Shown here: piece by piece, positions 8,847 to 17,635 of the stretch
Layout: every line of letters starts with the position of its first letter
How positions within the stretch are numbered: the stretch's first letter is position 1
Assembly: GCF_005405485.1 (NCBI RefSeq)
Contig: NZ_BJED01000019.1
Span: forward strand, 49,821-113,820
DNA length: 64,000 bases
Source of the DNA: Enterococcus hulanensis
Lineage (GTDB): Bacteria > Bacillota > Bacilli > Lactobacillales > Enterococcaceae
Reading direction: 5' to 3'
The notes under the pieces: generated by a model
Databases searched by the model: none
What the model was told of the DNA's origin: nothing
Seen by the model: only the letters and a program-made list of their open reading frames with translations
Translations under genes and position numbers: made by a program

Positions 8847-11324
8847 TTAAGGCTGTCTGACTTTTTTTCTTAAATAAAGATATCCAGCTGTCCCACAAAT
8901 TAACAGTGCACCTATGATGGTCAGCCAAATAGTTTTTTCTTCACCTGTTTTCGGCAGCCACTTACTAGTTATCGAATTTGCTGGGTGGTCTGTTTTTTCT
9001 GATTTATTTATCGCTTTTTGTGTATACGTATTGGTAATCAACAGGTTTCCACTATTTTCTCCAGTAACCGATGAGGTGTAGCCAGCTGGAATAGCCACTT
9101 CTTTGATAGTATATTGAATAGATTTTCCAGCTTTATCATTCAAATCGAGCGTTTCCCAAGTAAATGTCCACTTATTCTTTTCAGTCAATTCCACCGGATC
9201 GCCTTGCGTTTGTCCATTTGCATACAGCTGAATTTTGATGCTATCTGGACGAAGCTGGGCTTGATTGTCATTATCCTGCCACTGTTTCGTAACCGTTCCA
9301 CTGATTTTTCCAGGTTGGTACGTATTCGTGATATTGAAATCTTCAATTTTAGTCGTGTAGTTTGCGACACTGTTTTCTGTCACCGTGTAGACAATCTCCC
9401 GGTCCTTCTTGAACTTGGGTAAATCTTTGAACTCATAACGCCAGTCATCAACTTCACTTACTTCCTTTGAAGCAACCTGTTGACCATCTGCTAAAAGATT
9501 TACTGTAATTTTCTCTGGTCGTTTCCCTGCTTGATTATCGTTGTCTTCCCAAGTCTTAGTTCCCTTAACAATCGTTGACTCCGGTGAATAGGTATTGGTG
9601 ATATCAAATCCCTTGATTTCAGTATTGTAATGTGGAACAATGTTTTCTGTTACCGTATAGACAATCTCTTTTCCATTATTAAATTTTGGAAGATCTGAAA
9701 AAGTATAAGTCCAATTTTCACTTTGACTCACTTGTTTAGAAGCAACCTGCTGACCGTCTGCTAATAGATTTACTGTAATTTTCTCTGGCCGTTTCCCTGC
9801 TTGATTATCGTTGTCTTCCCATTTCTTTGTACCAGATATTTCTAATGTAGGCTCGTCTTTCTTATTTAGAACTGTTTTTAGAACTGATTGATCACTTCCA
9901 AAATCATCGGGAGAAATTTTGATTTCCTCATTTGATAAAATATACCCATCCGGAGCTTTGGTTTCTTTCAGGGTGTAATTATCCTTCAATAAATTATTAA
10001 CGAAGCCAAGACCATTCGCGTCTGTCTCAATAGTTCCTACCACTGATCCGGTTCTGTCGCGGATAATTTCGAATACCGCACCGGCTAGGCTTTCATTCGC
10101 TTCATTTTCCTTATGAATCTTAATTGTGTAGTTATACCCATCAGCTTCTCCGCCACCAGATTGATATTTTCGAGTTGTCTCTACTTCTTTTATGATCATT
10201 TGATTATCGGTCATACGAGCATAATTCGTAAATGTCTCACCATCCACCGGCTCATGATCGGACTGTGTTTTATAAGATATTTTATACTCTTTGTTTCCTA
10301 TATTTCCTAAATGGATCGAAAAGCCGTTCTCACTAAACTCAATATTATATTGGTTCGTCACATCGGCTTCTTCTTCAAATATCCAAATATGATTGCTATT
10401 TAATTCCCAATTTCCTACTTTGATGGAAAAGGTATCTTTCATATAAGACAACCCATCCGTTTTTAAAATGTCTTCTATGGTGACATCCGTGTAGGTATTC
10501 CCAGATGGATTTACTCGCAATTCATTATATATTTCGGTTCCTTCATCATTTGTAAACCAAGAATACTTCGAAAATTTTTCATTCTCGTCATCCCCTTGAT
10601 TCTCAAAATGAATGTCCCCGGCAAATATCTTTTCTCCCTCTACATCAATATAAATAGGTACATCGGTTTTATTTTGCACTGTAGAGGTGTCAATTTTACT
10701 GCTAAAATATAATTTTCCCGAAACATTTGAATGCGTTTCGACAAAATCCGTATACGTTAATGTAACTGTATTACTGATAGGGTCAGCTTTTGCTACAGCT
10801 ATTATCTCTCTATCGGCGTTAGTTACATTGAAAGTAATACTGCTTTCCAACATTAGCTCAGCTGGAAGTGTGATGGTACTAGTGTCTCCGCTTCTGACTT
10901 CATTATCCGGTAATGTAAATTCAATAGCGACTCTAATATCCGTATATTGAGTGACCTCGGTCAATGAATTTCCCTCTGAGTCTGTTAATGATATGTGATC
11001 AACAATATCAGCAATCGCCTTACGAGTCGAGGGTCCGCGTGGCTGGTTAGCAGTTGAAGTTGATTGCTGCTTTTGATCAACTTCTGTGCTATTTGAAGCG
11101 GTTGGTCCTTGAGATGTAGAGGAACTCCCCTCTGTTTCTACTTGGGAAGAGCTTAATGAAACATCCTCCGCACTTTTTATTGGTTCTGGTTTAATGCTAT
11201 TCTCTATAGTTTGTTGTGTATTCTCAGTTGAATCTGTTGTTTTTGCTACAGCAACTAACGATGCCGTCAGAAGCGATGCTAGTATGACAAGCAGACTCAA
11301 ATAGATAGATAATCTTCTTTTCAT
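8847..11324 (-). CDS. LPXTG-anchored surface adhesin with Cna-B repeats
   Basis: This is an 825-residue cell-wall protein. Residues 1-28 form a signal peptide, followed by a Ser/Thr/Gln-rich linker to about 105. Residues of about 105-390 look like the two Ig-like subdomains of Cna/SDR-type adhesins. Residues of about 395-490 form a SpaA-like prealbumin domain (AGAVFEIIRDRTG, YTLKETKAPDGY). Three Cna-B domains follow (WEDNDNQAGKRPEKITVNLL twice, then a diverged copy). The end is LPKTGEE, a hydrophobic helix and RKKVRQP, the sortase A signal. It probably binds a host matrix protein such as collagen, though the ligand is not readable. It is monocistronic. Confidence 0.92.
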   Translation of the reverse strand: MKRRLSIYLSLLVILASLLTASLVAVAKTTDSTENTQQTIENSIKPEPIKSAEDVSLSSSQVETEGSSSTSQGPTASNSTEVDQKQQSTSTANQPRGPSTRKAIADIVDHISLTDSEGNSLTEVTQYTDIRVAIEFTLPDNEVRSGDTSTITLPAELMLESSITFNVTNADREIIAVAKADPISNTVTLTYTDFVETHSNVSGKLYFSSKIDTSTVQNKTDVPIYIDVEGEKIFAGDIHFENQGDDENEKFSKYSWFTNDEGTEIYNELRVNPSGNTYTDVTIEDILKTDGLSYMKDTFSIKVGNWELNSNHIWIFEEEADVTNQYNIEFSENGFSIHLGNIGNKEYKISYKTQSDHEPVDGETFTNYARMTDNQMIIKEVETTRKYQSGGGEADGYNYTIKIHKENEANESLAGAVFEIIRDRTGSVVGTIETDANGLGFVNNLLKDNYTLKETKAPDGYILSNEEIKISPDDFGSDQSVLKTVLNKKDEPTLEISGTKKWEDNDNQAGKRPEKITVNLLADGQQVASKQVSQSENWTYTFSDLPKFNNGKEIVYTVTENIVPHYNTEIKGFDITNTYSPESTIVKGTKTWEDNDNQAGKRPEKITVNLLADGQQVASKEVSEVDDWRYEFKDLPKFKKDREIVYTVTENSVANYTTKIEDFNITNTYQPGKISGTVTKQWQDNDNQAQLRPDSIKIQLYANGQTQGDPVELTEKNKWTFTWETLDLNDKAGKSIQYTIKEVAIPAGYTSSVTGENSGNLLITNTYTQKAINKSEKTDHPANSITSKWLPKTGEEKTIWLTIIGALLICGTAGYLYLRKKVRQP
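9470..9821. repeat. Near-identical 82-bp DNA repeats inside the adhesin gene
   Basis: Bases 9470-9551 and 9740-9821 differ at only about five positions and are offset by 270 bases, exactly 90 codons. They encode the start of the first and second Cna-B domains. Such close DNA identity indicates recent duplication or gene conversion and would allow domain loss or gain by recombination. Confidence 0.85.
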
Positions 11325-11667
11325 TTTATAATTCCTTTCTATATTTCGGTTGTTTTTAATCCATTATGATTATATATGTATAATTTACAGAGCGCAACGG
11401 GTTATTTATGAAGTTAAAAACTTTTAAAAATCACTATAATAGTTAATATATGATAATTTTGATAAAACGAATATATGGCAAAAAAGCGAATATACAAGGG
11501 GTTCCATTTCCATTTTTCAACAAGAAAATTATGCTAGATATTGTTTTTTTAAAGAAATTTTTTTACTATAATTTTTCTCTAATATTTTAAAATAGATAAT
11601 CAGAGTTTTTGATAGCACAATTGACAAATATTTTGTTAATAAGCCTTTAGGAACGAACTGAAAAACC

Positions 11668-11712
11668 ACAAAAAACGACTGTCTATCGCAAAGCAATAAA
11701 CAGTCGTAACTT
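11668..11712 (-). terminator. Intrinsic terminator
   Basis: ACGACTGT/ACAGTCGT arms flank a loop and are followed on the minus strand by a T run. It lies downstream of the SemiSWEET gene and the coding remnant and would end that transcript. Confidence 0.75.
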
Positions 11713-11918
11713 TTTATTCTATTGAAAAAATTCCAAAACTTTCTGTCCATTTTTCCATAAACATATCCATCGCCAATAACTGAAACAGATTGGATTTGCG
11801 TATATGTTCCATATACTGAGCAATTCTTTTCTTCAGCTTTTGTTACTTTCATTTCTGACCCGTTGACTCTGGTTAACGCGTTTTTATCCTCCCCATTAAA
11901 CGATGAAGGACTCTCTTT
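11706..11918 (-). pseudogene. Coding remnant in the same frame as the SemiSWEET stop codon
   Basis: Directly after the SemiSWEET TAG the same frame stays open and gives protein-like sequence (KNALTRVNGSEMKVTKAEEK, then SVSVIGDGYVYGKMDRKFW). It looks like the tail of a secreted or repeat-type domain rather than noise. No convincing start codon exists: a GGGGAGG ribosome-like site near 11890 has no ATG, GTG or TTG at proper distance, and the ATG at 11852 has no site. The terminator hairpin lies inside the continued frame, so the true end would be near 11710. I do not recognise the family. Confidence 0.3.
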
Positions 11919-12191
11919 CTATTTAGATGCTTCCTGCTCTGCGTCTTCACGTTTTCTCGACCCTATTTTACAGACTAAGATCGTTGTTGTTAGACAGAGT
12001 GTGACCGCATTAGCACCTAAGATCGCCATGTCAGACTGAATGATTCCATGGATCGTCCATAGGAAGACCCCGATCACCTGTAACAGACAGGTTTGTAAGG
12101 AAATGGCTTCGGTATTTTTGGTTTTTACTATTTTTATGACCTGCGGAACAAACGCAAATGTAGTCAAGATTCCTGCGATACTGCCAATCAT
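11919..12191 (-). CDS. SemiSWEET-family sugar transporter (PQ-loop protein)
   Basis: This is a 90-residue membrane protein with three helices, the size of bacterial SemiSWEETs, which work as homodimers for facilitated sugar movement. The PQ motif occurs as FAFVPQVIKIVKTKN (residues about 12-26), and the second helix carries the LWTIHGI segment. I place the start at 12191, where AGGAGG sits at ideal spacing. An upstream in-frame ATG at 12260 lacks support. It is a single gene between the surface protein and the cellobiose-type PTS. The substrate is unknown. Confidence 0.85.
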   Translation of the reverse strand: MIGSIAGILTTFAFVPQVIKIVKTKNTEAISLQTCLLQVIGVFLWTIHGIIQSDMAILGANAVTLCLTTTILVCKIGSRKREDAEQEASK

Positions 12192-12293
12192 GGATTTACC
12201 TCCTTCGTATAAAAACAAGCTGAACACTTTCAAATTAAGATTCATCTTATCATTCAGCACACTGATGAAATAGAGCTTTGCTTCATCTTAAAA

Positions 12294-12341
12294 TGTGATT
12301 TATACGAACGGACCAAACAGTCAGAGATTTTGTAAATCACA
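12294..12341. promoter_or_regulatory. Inverted repeat TGTGATTTA / TAAATCACA ahead of the SemiSWEET gene
   Basis: Perfect 9-base arms at 12294-12302 and 12333-12341 are separated by 30 bases. They lie in the 289-base gap between the SemiSWEET gene and the PTS IIC gene. They could be two half-sites for a regulator or a long hairpin. No T run follows, so it is not a classical terminator. Confidence 0.4.
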
Positions 12342-12480
12342 TATACCAAGCTTGCGTAGTCGCCCAACTTTTAAACTCATGCACAGCTTCGAGGAACGAT
12401 TGTTGTATCTCTCAAACTAAAAATTTCCGCTTATTTGTCAAAACTCTGATAATTAAGAACAGCCGTGTTCAGCACGCTGC

Positions 12481-13848
12481 TTAAGCTATTTTGGCTTCTT
12501 GGCCTTGTTCTTGCTCATGCTCTTGTTTGACCAAGCGTTGGTCGTAAGATCGGGCAAATGGCAGATAAATCAGGAACGATACTCCTGCACAGAGGATCGC
12601 AACGACCGCTGCCTTCCAATCTCCTCCGGTACTGATGAAAGCTCCGAGTCCGACTGGTGAAGGCCAAGGCATATTGGCGATGACCGGACGAATCAACTCA
12701 AGCCGGATCGCAAAATAACCGATACTCGCTGAAGCCATTGGTGCCAAGAAAAATGGAATGGCTAAGTATGGATTATAGATCAATGGAATACCAAAGATCA
12801 TCGGTTCATTGATGTTAAAAATACATGGGACCAAAGCGGCTTTCCCCAATACCTTCAACTGCTCGGATTTCGCCATGTATACAAGGAAGAAACATAACCC
12901 CAAGGTGGCACCCGAGCCGCCGATCGTGACAAAGGCATTATTGAATTCTCCGGCTAAGGGAATGTGTGCGCCTTCAGCATTCAAGGCTAAGTTTCCTAAA
13001 GTGATCGGTGTGATCAAAGAGAAAATGATATTCGCCCCGTGGATACCTACTAGCCATAGTGCATGGACCAAGAAATAAATCACCATAACACCTAGCCAGC
13101 TGCTGGTTAACTGGGTTACAAAGCCGAACGGTACAGCGATCAATTGGAAAATGTCCGTGTTCAACAAGACGAGAAGCCCTGTGATGATCAAAATCACAAA
13201 AGCGACGACAAACGCCGGAACTAAGGCAGTAAACGCTCTCGATACACCTTCCGGAACTTCCTCCGGCATTTTGATGACCCAGTTTCTAGCGACACATAAT
13301 CGATAAAGCTGTACTGCGAGCGCCGCCATGATGATGCCAGTAAAGATTCCGACCGTCCCTAGACGTGCGACACCATCGCCGCCGATCGCCCAGCCGTTGA
13401 TGATGCTATCGTCTAAATTCGTCACTCGGATCACTTTCCCGCCATCCATCACTAATTGCGGAATCGACAGGAAGAAAGCAAACATCGATAATAACGCACC
13501 TGTGATCGGCGCCATATTCAACTCCTCTTCTTCTGCGATGATCTTCGTATATTCATATCCTAGTCCAACACAGAAATATAAGGCCAATATCCCCATGGTT
13601 GTGCTGTTTGCCAACATATAGAGTTCACTGAATTTAAAAAAAGTTGAATTAAAAATGCCTTCTAAAAAGGGAAATGTCATGGGAAGAATATTGAACACCA
13701 AGAACATCGAGCCGACGATCGTAAAGGGGATCGCCCCCATCCCAGCGCCCATAATCGCTCGAACGATTTTGAAGGTCGCCAATTTTCCCATTGGTCCCAT
13801 CAAGCGTTTTTCTAAAAAGTTAAATAGTTTGTTGTTTGATCCATCCAT
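12481..13848 (-). CDS. PTS lactose/cellobiose-family IIC subunit
   Basis: This is a 455-residue permease of the lactose/cellobiose/chitobiose IIC family. The N-terminus FLEKRLMGPMGKLATFKIVR, ten or so hydrophobic segments, the loop GGSGATLGLC and the NINEPMIFGIPLIYNPYLAIP segment (about 345-366) are family markers. The last ends in the conserved NEP-type sugar and phosphate transfer region. It is the final gene of the operon IIB, regulator, IIA, small membrane protein, IIC, with a 9-base gap upstream. The sugar is probably a beta-linked disaccharide or aryl-glucoside, but specificity cannot be read. Confidence 0.93.
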   Translation of the reverse strand: MDGSNNKLFNFLEKRLMGPMGKLATFKIVRAIMGAGMGAIPFTIVGSMFLVFNILPMTFPFLEGIFNSTFFKFSELYMLANSTTMGILALYFCVGLGYEYTKIIAEEEELNMAPITGALLSMFAFFLSIPQLVMDGGKVIRVTNLDDSIINGWAIGGDGVARLGTVGIFTGIIMAALAVQLYRLCVARNWVIKMPEEVPEGVSRAFTALVPAFVVAFVILIITGLLVLLNTDIFQLIAVPFGFVTQLTSSWLGVMVIYFLVHALWLVGIHGANIIFSLITPITLGNLALNAEGAHIPLAGEFNNAFVTIGGSGATLGLCFFLVYMAKSEQLKVLGKAALVPCIFNINEPMIFGIPLIYNPYLAIPFFLAPMASASIGYFAIRLELIRPVIANMPWPSPVGLGAFISTGGDWKAAVVAILCAGVSFLIYLPFARSYDQRLVKQEHEQEQGQEAKIA

Positions 13849-13857
13849 GTTTCTTCC

Positions 13858-14376
13858 TCACTCACTTTCATTTTCTGATAGTTTATTAAACTCCTGAAGA
13901 TAGCCGTAATACTTGTCCTGATTTTTGCGGATACGATTAATTCGGCTGATGACCACCCATGATAAGACGATTCCTGTAAGAAGAACGAGCACTAAAATAC
14001 CTTTTGCCAAAGAATTAGCCAATAGAAATGGAAATAGACTCTTATAGCTTGAATCAAATGCCGTTGCCAGAATCAGTCCTGCGTTCAGAAAAAGCTGGCA
14101 TTTCTGATACAAAAGAGAATATTTTAATGCTTGGTCCTTCGTGTTTGAAGTATCGCCATAAAGCTTTAGATGTTCTGCTATACCGAAAAGACTCAGCGCA
14201 AGCAAACCGATCGGCACTATACAATAGAAGCTTTTGGCCATTACGAGCATGAGCATCCAGTAAATATTACTGAAGAAAAACGCCGCTAATAAGTATCTCA
14301 GTAATAGAAATCGGCCGAAATAGAAATTAATTTTACTGACTTTCTGTTTTTGTTTCATAAAGGCCGTTTTTTCCAT
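13858..14376 (-). CDS. Four-helix membrane protein of unknown function in the PTS operon
   Basis: This is a 172-residue protein I cannot assign to a family. It has four predicted membrane segments (about 25-45, 48-66, 95-115 and 120-150) and charged ends, including a basic N-terminus (KQKQKVSK) and an acidic C-terminus (NKLSENESE). It lies 12 bases after IIA and 9 bases before IIC, so it is surely cotranscribed. An accessory role in transport or assembly is inference. Confidence 0.75.
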   Translation of the reverse strand: MEKTAFMKQKQKVSKINFYFGRFLLLRYLLAAFFFSNIYWMLMLVMAKSFYCIVPIGLLALSLFGIAEHLKLYGDTSNTKDQALKYSLLYQKCQLFLNAGLILATAFDSSYKSLFPFLLANSLAKGILVLVLLTGIVLSWVVISRINRIRKNQDKYYGYLQEFNKLSENESE

Positions 14377-14388
14377 CTAGTCGATCCC

Positions 14389-14715
14389 CTATTTTACGAG
14401 CTCAAAGTTTTTTTGATACATCAACAGCAGTTCGGCGGCGACTTCTTTCAGAGTTATCGTAGTCATCAGGTGATCCTGCGCATGAACCATGAGGATCTCC
14501 ATTTCGATCTTGTCACCGTTAGCGTAGCTTTGTAATAAACCTGTTTGCGCCTTATGAGCTTGTACAATAGAATCATTGGCTGCATTGATTTTTTCGTCTG
14601 CTTCGTTAAATTGATCTTCCCGCATCTTTTTAAAAGCTTCGTGCACTAGTGTCCGGGCATCTCCGCTGCTTAAAATAAGTTCGAAAGCAATTTGTTGTAG
14701 TTTTTCTGAATTCAT
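14389..14715 (-). CDS. PTS lactose/cellobiose-family IIA subunit
   Basis: This 108-residue, all-helical, trimer-forming phosphocarrier matches the lactose/cellobiose IIA family in length and pattern: FELILSSGDARTLVHEAF near the N-terminus, and LMVHAQDHLMTTITLKEVA (about 75-93) carrying the phosphorylated His (VHAQDHLM). It donates phosphate to the IIB at 16780-17094. It lies 5 bases after the regulator gene. Confidence 0.93.
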   Translation of the reverse strand: MNSEKLQQIAFELILSSGDARTLVHEAFKKMREDQFNEADEKINAANDSIVQAHKAQTGLLQSYANGDKIEMEILMVHAQDHLMTTITLKEVAAELLLMYQKNFELVK

Positions 14716-14720
14716 ATTCT

Positions 14721-16757
14721 TTATCCCTCCAATACGACTCGTTCATTGAGCGTTTCATTTTTTAATATCTCCATAAAAGACTGACAACTTGTGCATTTCA
14801 GTATTGCTTGCTGGAACTCTCTATTATCCAAGATGGGTTCAAGCGCCTGACTGATGACATCCATGTTTAAATGGCCGAATTTATCTGGTGACAACAGCAC
14901 TACTAATTGAATATTTGGGTGTGCTTGATCCCAATAGAAGCCTTCTGGCTGGATCGCGATTGCGACATGTGCCGCATTTGTCAGCGGTTCGATCGGATGA
15001 GGCACTGCCAAGTAGTTGGAAAAAGCGACACTGCTATAGGATTCTCTTAATTTGATCTGTTTCATAAAGGTTTCTTTTAGCGTTCTTTCCTCCTTTTGCT
15101 CGATCCGCCGGAGCATTTCTGTTAAGATCGTCGTTTTATCCGCGTACTCGTTGGCTACAAAGAACAGCTCCTCTGACACGCATTGTTCAAAGGCTGAAAA
15201 ACGATCGTTGATGGTTATTTGATTGCAGCGAAATTGCAGATTGTCGATTTTTTTAGTGATTTTGTCCGCGGCAATGGCTTGATTGATGCTTTCGATATCC
15301 TGTTCATCCAACAAGACACTGACGGTAACGATCGGTACACCTAGAAGGATCGTTGAGACATTGATCGAAGAGATGATCAGATCGATCTCACTCAAATCTT
15401 GATCAACGATCTCATAGCAGCTGATGACCTTCTCAATATAGATCTTTGAACCGAGCTCTCTTTCCAAACGATTTTTCAGCATTTGAGAGCTGCCTAAGCC
15501 GGTGGCGCAAATGACTAAAACATGCGCTTTTTGCTCGTTGCAAAACCGTTCGACTGCGGCAATGAAATGGATCGCGATATACGCCCACTCATTCTCGTTC
15601 ATTGGATACGTTTGGAAAATCGCCATTTGGTTCAAATGGCTGACGGTCATTTCATAAATGTCTTGATACTGCTGCTTTATGTCAGCCATCAAAGGATTTT
15701 CGTTGGTTCGCTTTTCCTGTAAGCGGCGAAATAAAGGGATGAAATGCAGCATGAGACCTTCGATCAGGATCGAATCCTTATGCAGCTTGTATCCTGTCGA
15801 CTGATCGATCTCGCTCAGCACCGCTAAAAGCTGCTGCCGAATCTCGCTTTCCTTGTATTCGGTCTTTTTAAAAACATTGGCCGAACTAGTCTTACTTAAC
15901 AGGTGCAGCGCAATAAAATGTGCCTCTTCTGTCGGAACGACGATGCCTTGGCTCGCTTCGATCCGCTGAATGATCGCTCGAGCGGTCTGATATTCCGGTA
16001 AATCTGGCGTAATATCCACTATCACGGAGCTGTCCATTTTGAAGCCTGACTTGATTCGTTTGACCGCTAAGCCAATGTGCAGCACCAAGTTGTAAATGAT
16101 AAAATCTGACAGCCGCAGTTTATTTTCGCGACATTCATCCAACACGATAATAACGATCTCCTCGATATTGATGCCTTCCAACAGGTGTCCATAGATTGAA
16201 AAGGTATACAAATTATCGTGCAGCCGACTCACAAAAAAGTAGTTCATAATGAAATGACGAATACTCTGTTCTTTGCCGACTAAGTATATTCCTTTATTGC
16301 TTTTGTGCTTAAGGACGATATTGTAGGGCTTGAGCTGCTTTTTTATCTCTACCAGTTCGTTAGAAACCGTTGAGCGGGAAACAAATAGTTCTTCTGCTAT
16401 ATGATCGACATACACGGGACCTTGGTCAAAAAATAGATGCTTCAAAATCGTATACTGCCGGTCCTTTGATTCCTGAACGATGCAGCTATCCTGCGTAATT
16501 TTTTTATTTTTCAGCTCTGATAAATAAAAGCTTTCAAAGACTTCACCGTCATAAAGCTTCAGCTGATACCCGTGTCCAGGCTTCGCGTTGATATTCCCCA
16601 TCCGAATTTGTTCAAGCTGTTCATTAAGTGAATGCAGGTATTTTCGCGCTGTCCGGTTAGACATACTGATCCCGCTGGCAACTTCTTGACTCGTTAAGTA
16701 CCGATGCTTATTCTCATATAAAAGTTTTAAAATCAATGTTTCCTTTTTACTCAACAT
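14721..16757 (-). CDS. LicR/CelR-type PTS-regulated transcriptional activator
   Basis: This is a 678-residue multidomain activator. Two N-terminal HTH units (about 5-65 and 95-150) are followed by two PTS-regulation domains (about 180-400, with conserved His such as LVLHIGLA and FIALHLL), a IIB-like domain (VICATGLGSSQMLKNRL, about 410-500) and a IIA domain (SYSSVAFSNYLAVPHPIEPL, His near 590). It senses the phosphorylation state of its own PTS and should activate this operon. It sits inside the operon between IIB and IIA, which gives direct feedback. Confidence 0.92.
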   Translation of the reverse strand: MLSKKETLILKLLYENKHRYLTSQEVASGISMSNRTARKYLHSLNEQLEQIRMGNINAKPGHGYQLKLYDGEVFESFYLSELKNKKITQDSCIVQESKDRQYTILKHLFFDQGPVYVDHIAEELFVSRSTVSNELVEIKKQLKPYNIVLKHKSNKGIYLVGKEQSIRHFIMNYFFVSRLHDNLYTFSIYGHLLEGINIEEIVIIVLDECRENKLRLSDFIIYNLVLHIGLAVKRIKSGFKMDSSVIVDITPDLPEYQTARAIIQRIEASQGIVVPTEEAHFIALHLLSKTSSANVFKKTEYKESEIRQQLLAVLSEIDQSTGYKLHKDSILIEGLMLHFIPLFRRLQEKRTNENPLMADIKQQYQDIYEMTVSHLNQMAIFQTYPMNENEWAYIAIHFIAAVERFCNEQKAHVLVICATGLGSSQMLKNRLERELGSKIYIEKVISCYEIVDQDLSEIDLIISSINVSTILLGVPIVTVSVLLDEQDIESINQAIAADKITKKIDNLQFRCNQITINDRFSAFEQCVSEELFFVANEYADKTTILTEMLRRIEQKEERTLKETFMKQIKLRESYSSVAFSNYLAVPHPIEPLTNAAHVAIAIQPEGFYWDQAHPNIQLVVLLSPDKFGHLNMDVISQALEPILDNREFQQAILKCTSCQSFMEILKNETLNERVVLEG

Positions 16758-16779
16758 TTTCCTCAGCCCTTTGATTAAA

Positions 16780-17094
16780 CTAAATATGGTCAGTGATTAC
16801 TTTTGACAACTTCTCGATCCCCATCGGAATTGGTACATATGCTTGTGGCGGAATGTTCACGATTGGCTTATTTTGCTTTTTTGCGGCGGTTTCTAAAGTA
16901 TTAAAATACATTTTTGTTTGCGGACTAACCAGATAGAGATCGTACTCATCTTTGGCGATGGCCGTCGCGCCTTGACTTTGCGAAGTGGCGTTTACTTCAA
17001 TATCGTTGCCTCGCTCTTTTAAATGTGCGGTTGTCTTTCTGGCGATGACTGAAGAAGACATCCCTGCAGCACAGATAATCAGTGCCTTTTTCAT
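16780..17094 (-). CDS. PTS lactose/cellobiose-family IIB subunit
   Basis: This 104-residue cytoplasmic subunit becomes phosphorylated on Cys8 in the loop IICAAGMSSSV. The rest (YDLYLVSPQTKMYF, KPIVNIPPQAY) matches the family. It is the first gene of the operon, 22 bases ahead of the regulator gene. Promoter elements must lie between it and 17400. Confidence 0.93.
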   Translation of the reverse strand: MKKALIICAAGMSSSVIARKTTAHLKERGNDIEVNATSQSQGATAIAKDEYDLYLVSPQTKMYFNTLETAAKKQNKPIVNIPPQAYVPIPMGIEKLSKVITDHI

Positions 17095-17635
17095 AATATG
17101 TTGCCCCCCTTATTTTTTTTGAACCTGCGAAGATGCCGTGTTGTCCTTTTCCTGTTCGAAGTCACCTTCTGTTTGACGCGTTCTATTATTCCCCAAACTC
17201 CCTACAAAATTTCGCTCCTTCCATTTGTTACTGCTATCGTACAAGAGAACGGTTACAATCCAAATACAGGATTTTACCACATCTATACGGCATTTTTTAA
17301 TACCTTTAATTAAGTTTCTTTACTAAGTGTTTTTAAATGGACAACTACATTTACAGGCTGCCCTTTTCCCATGGCTTAAATAGACGAATCAATGGAGCGA
17401 TAAACTCTCCTCAAGTGTTTTTAAAAGACTGCTGTAGTCACTATATTCTATAAAAAAATTTTTTAAATTAAACGCTTTTTCCAGACTAGATCCGCTCAAT
17501 ATCGTTTAAGCCGTCACCCATTTTCATGATTTTCTCTTTGATCACATTCCGCGAGTCTTCACTCTTTTCTGTTTACTTTCAAAAATTCGCATACTATACT
17601 TAATTAAATAAGTTCATTAAATTGGGGTGTATACC
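17095..17635. other. Non-coding divergent regulatory region
   Basis: This 541-base gap separates the PTS operon from the divergent ROK regulator. It has no credible gene. TTAATTAA palindromes occur near 17307 and again near 17601, the latter within CTTAATTAAATAAGTTC just ahead of the ROK gene. They are candidate ROK operators. I could not assign promoter boxes with confidence. Confidence 0.4.
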
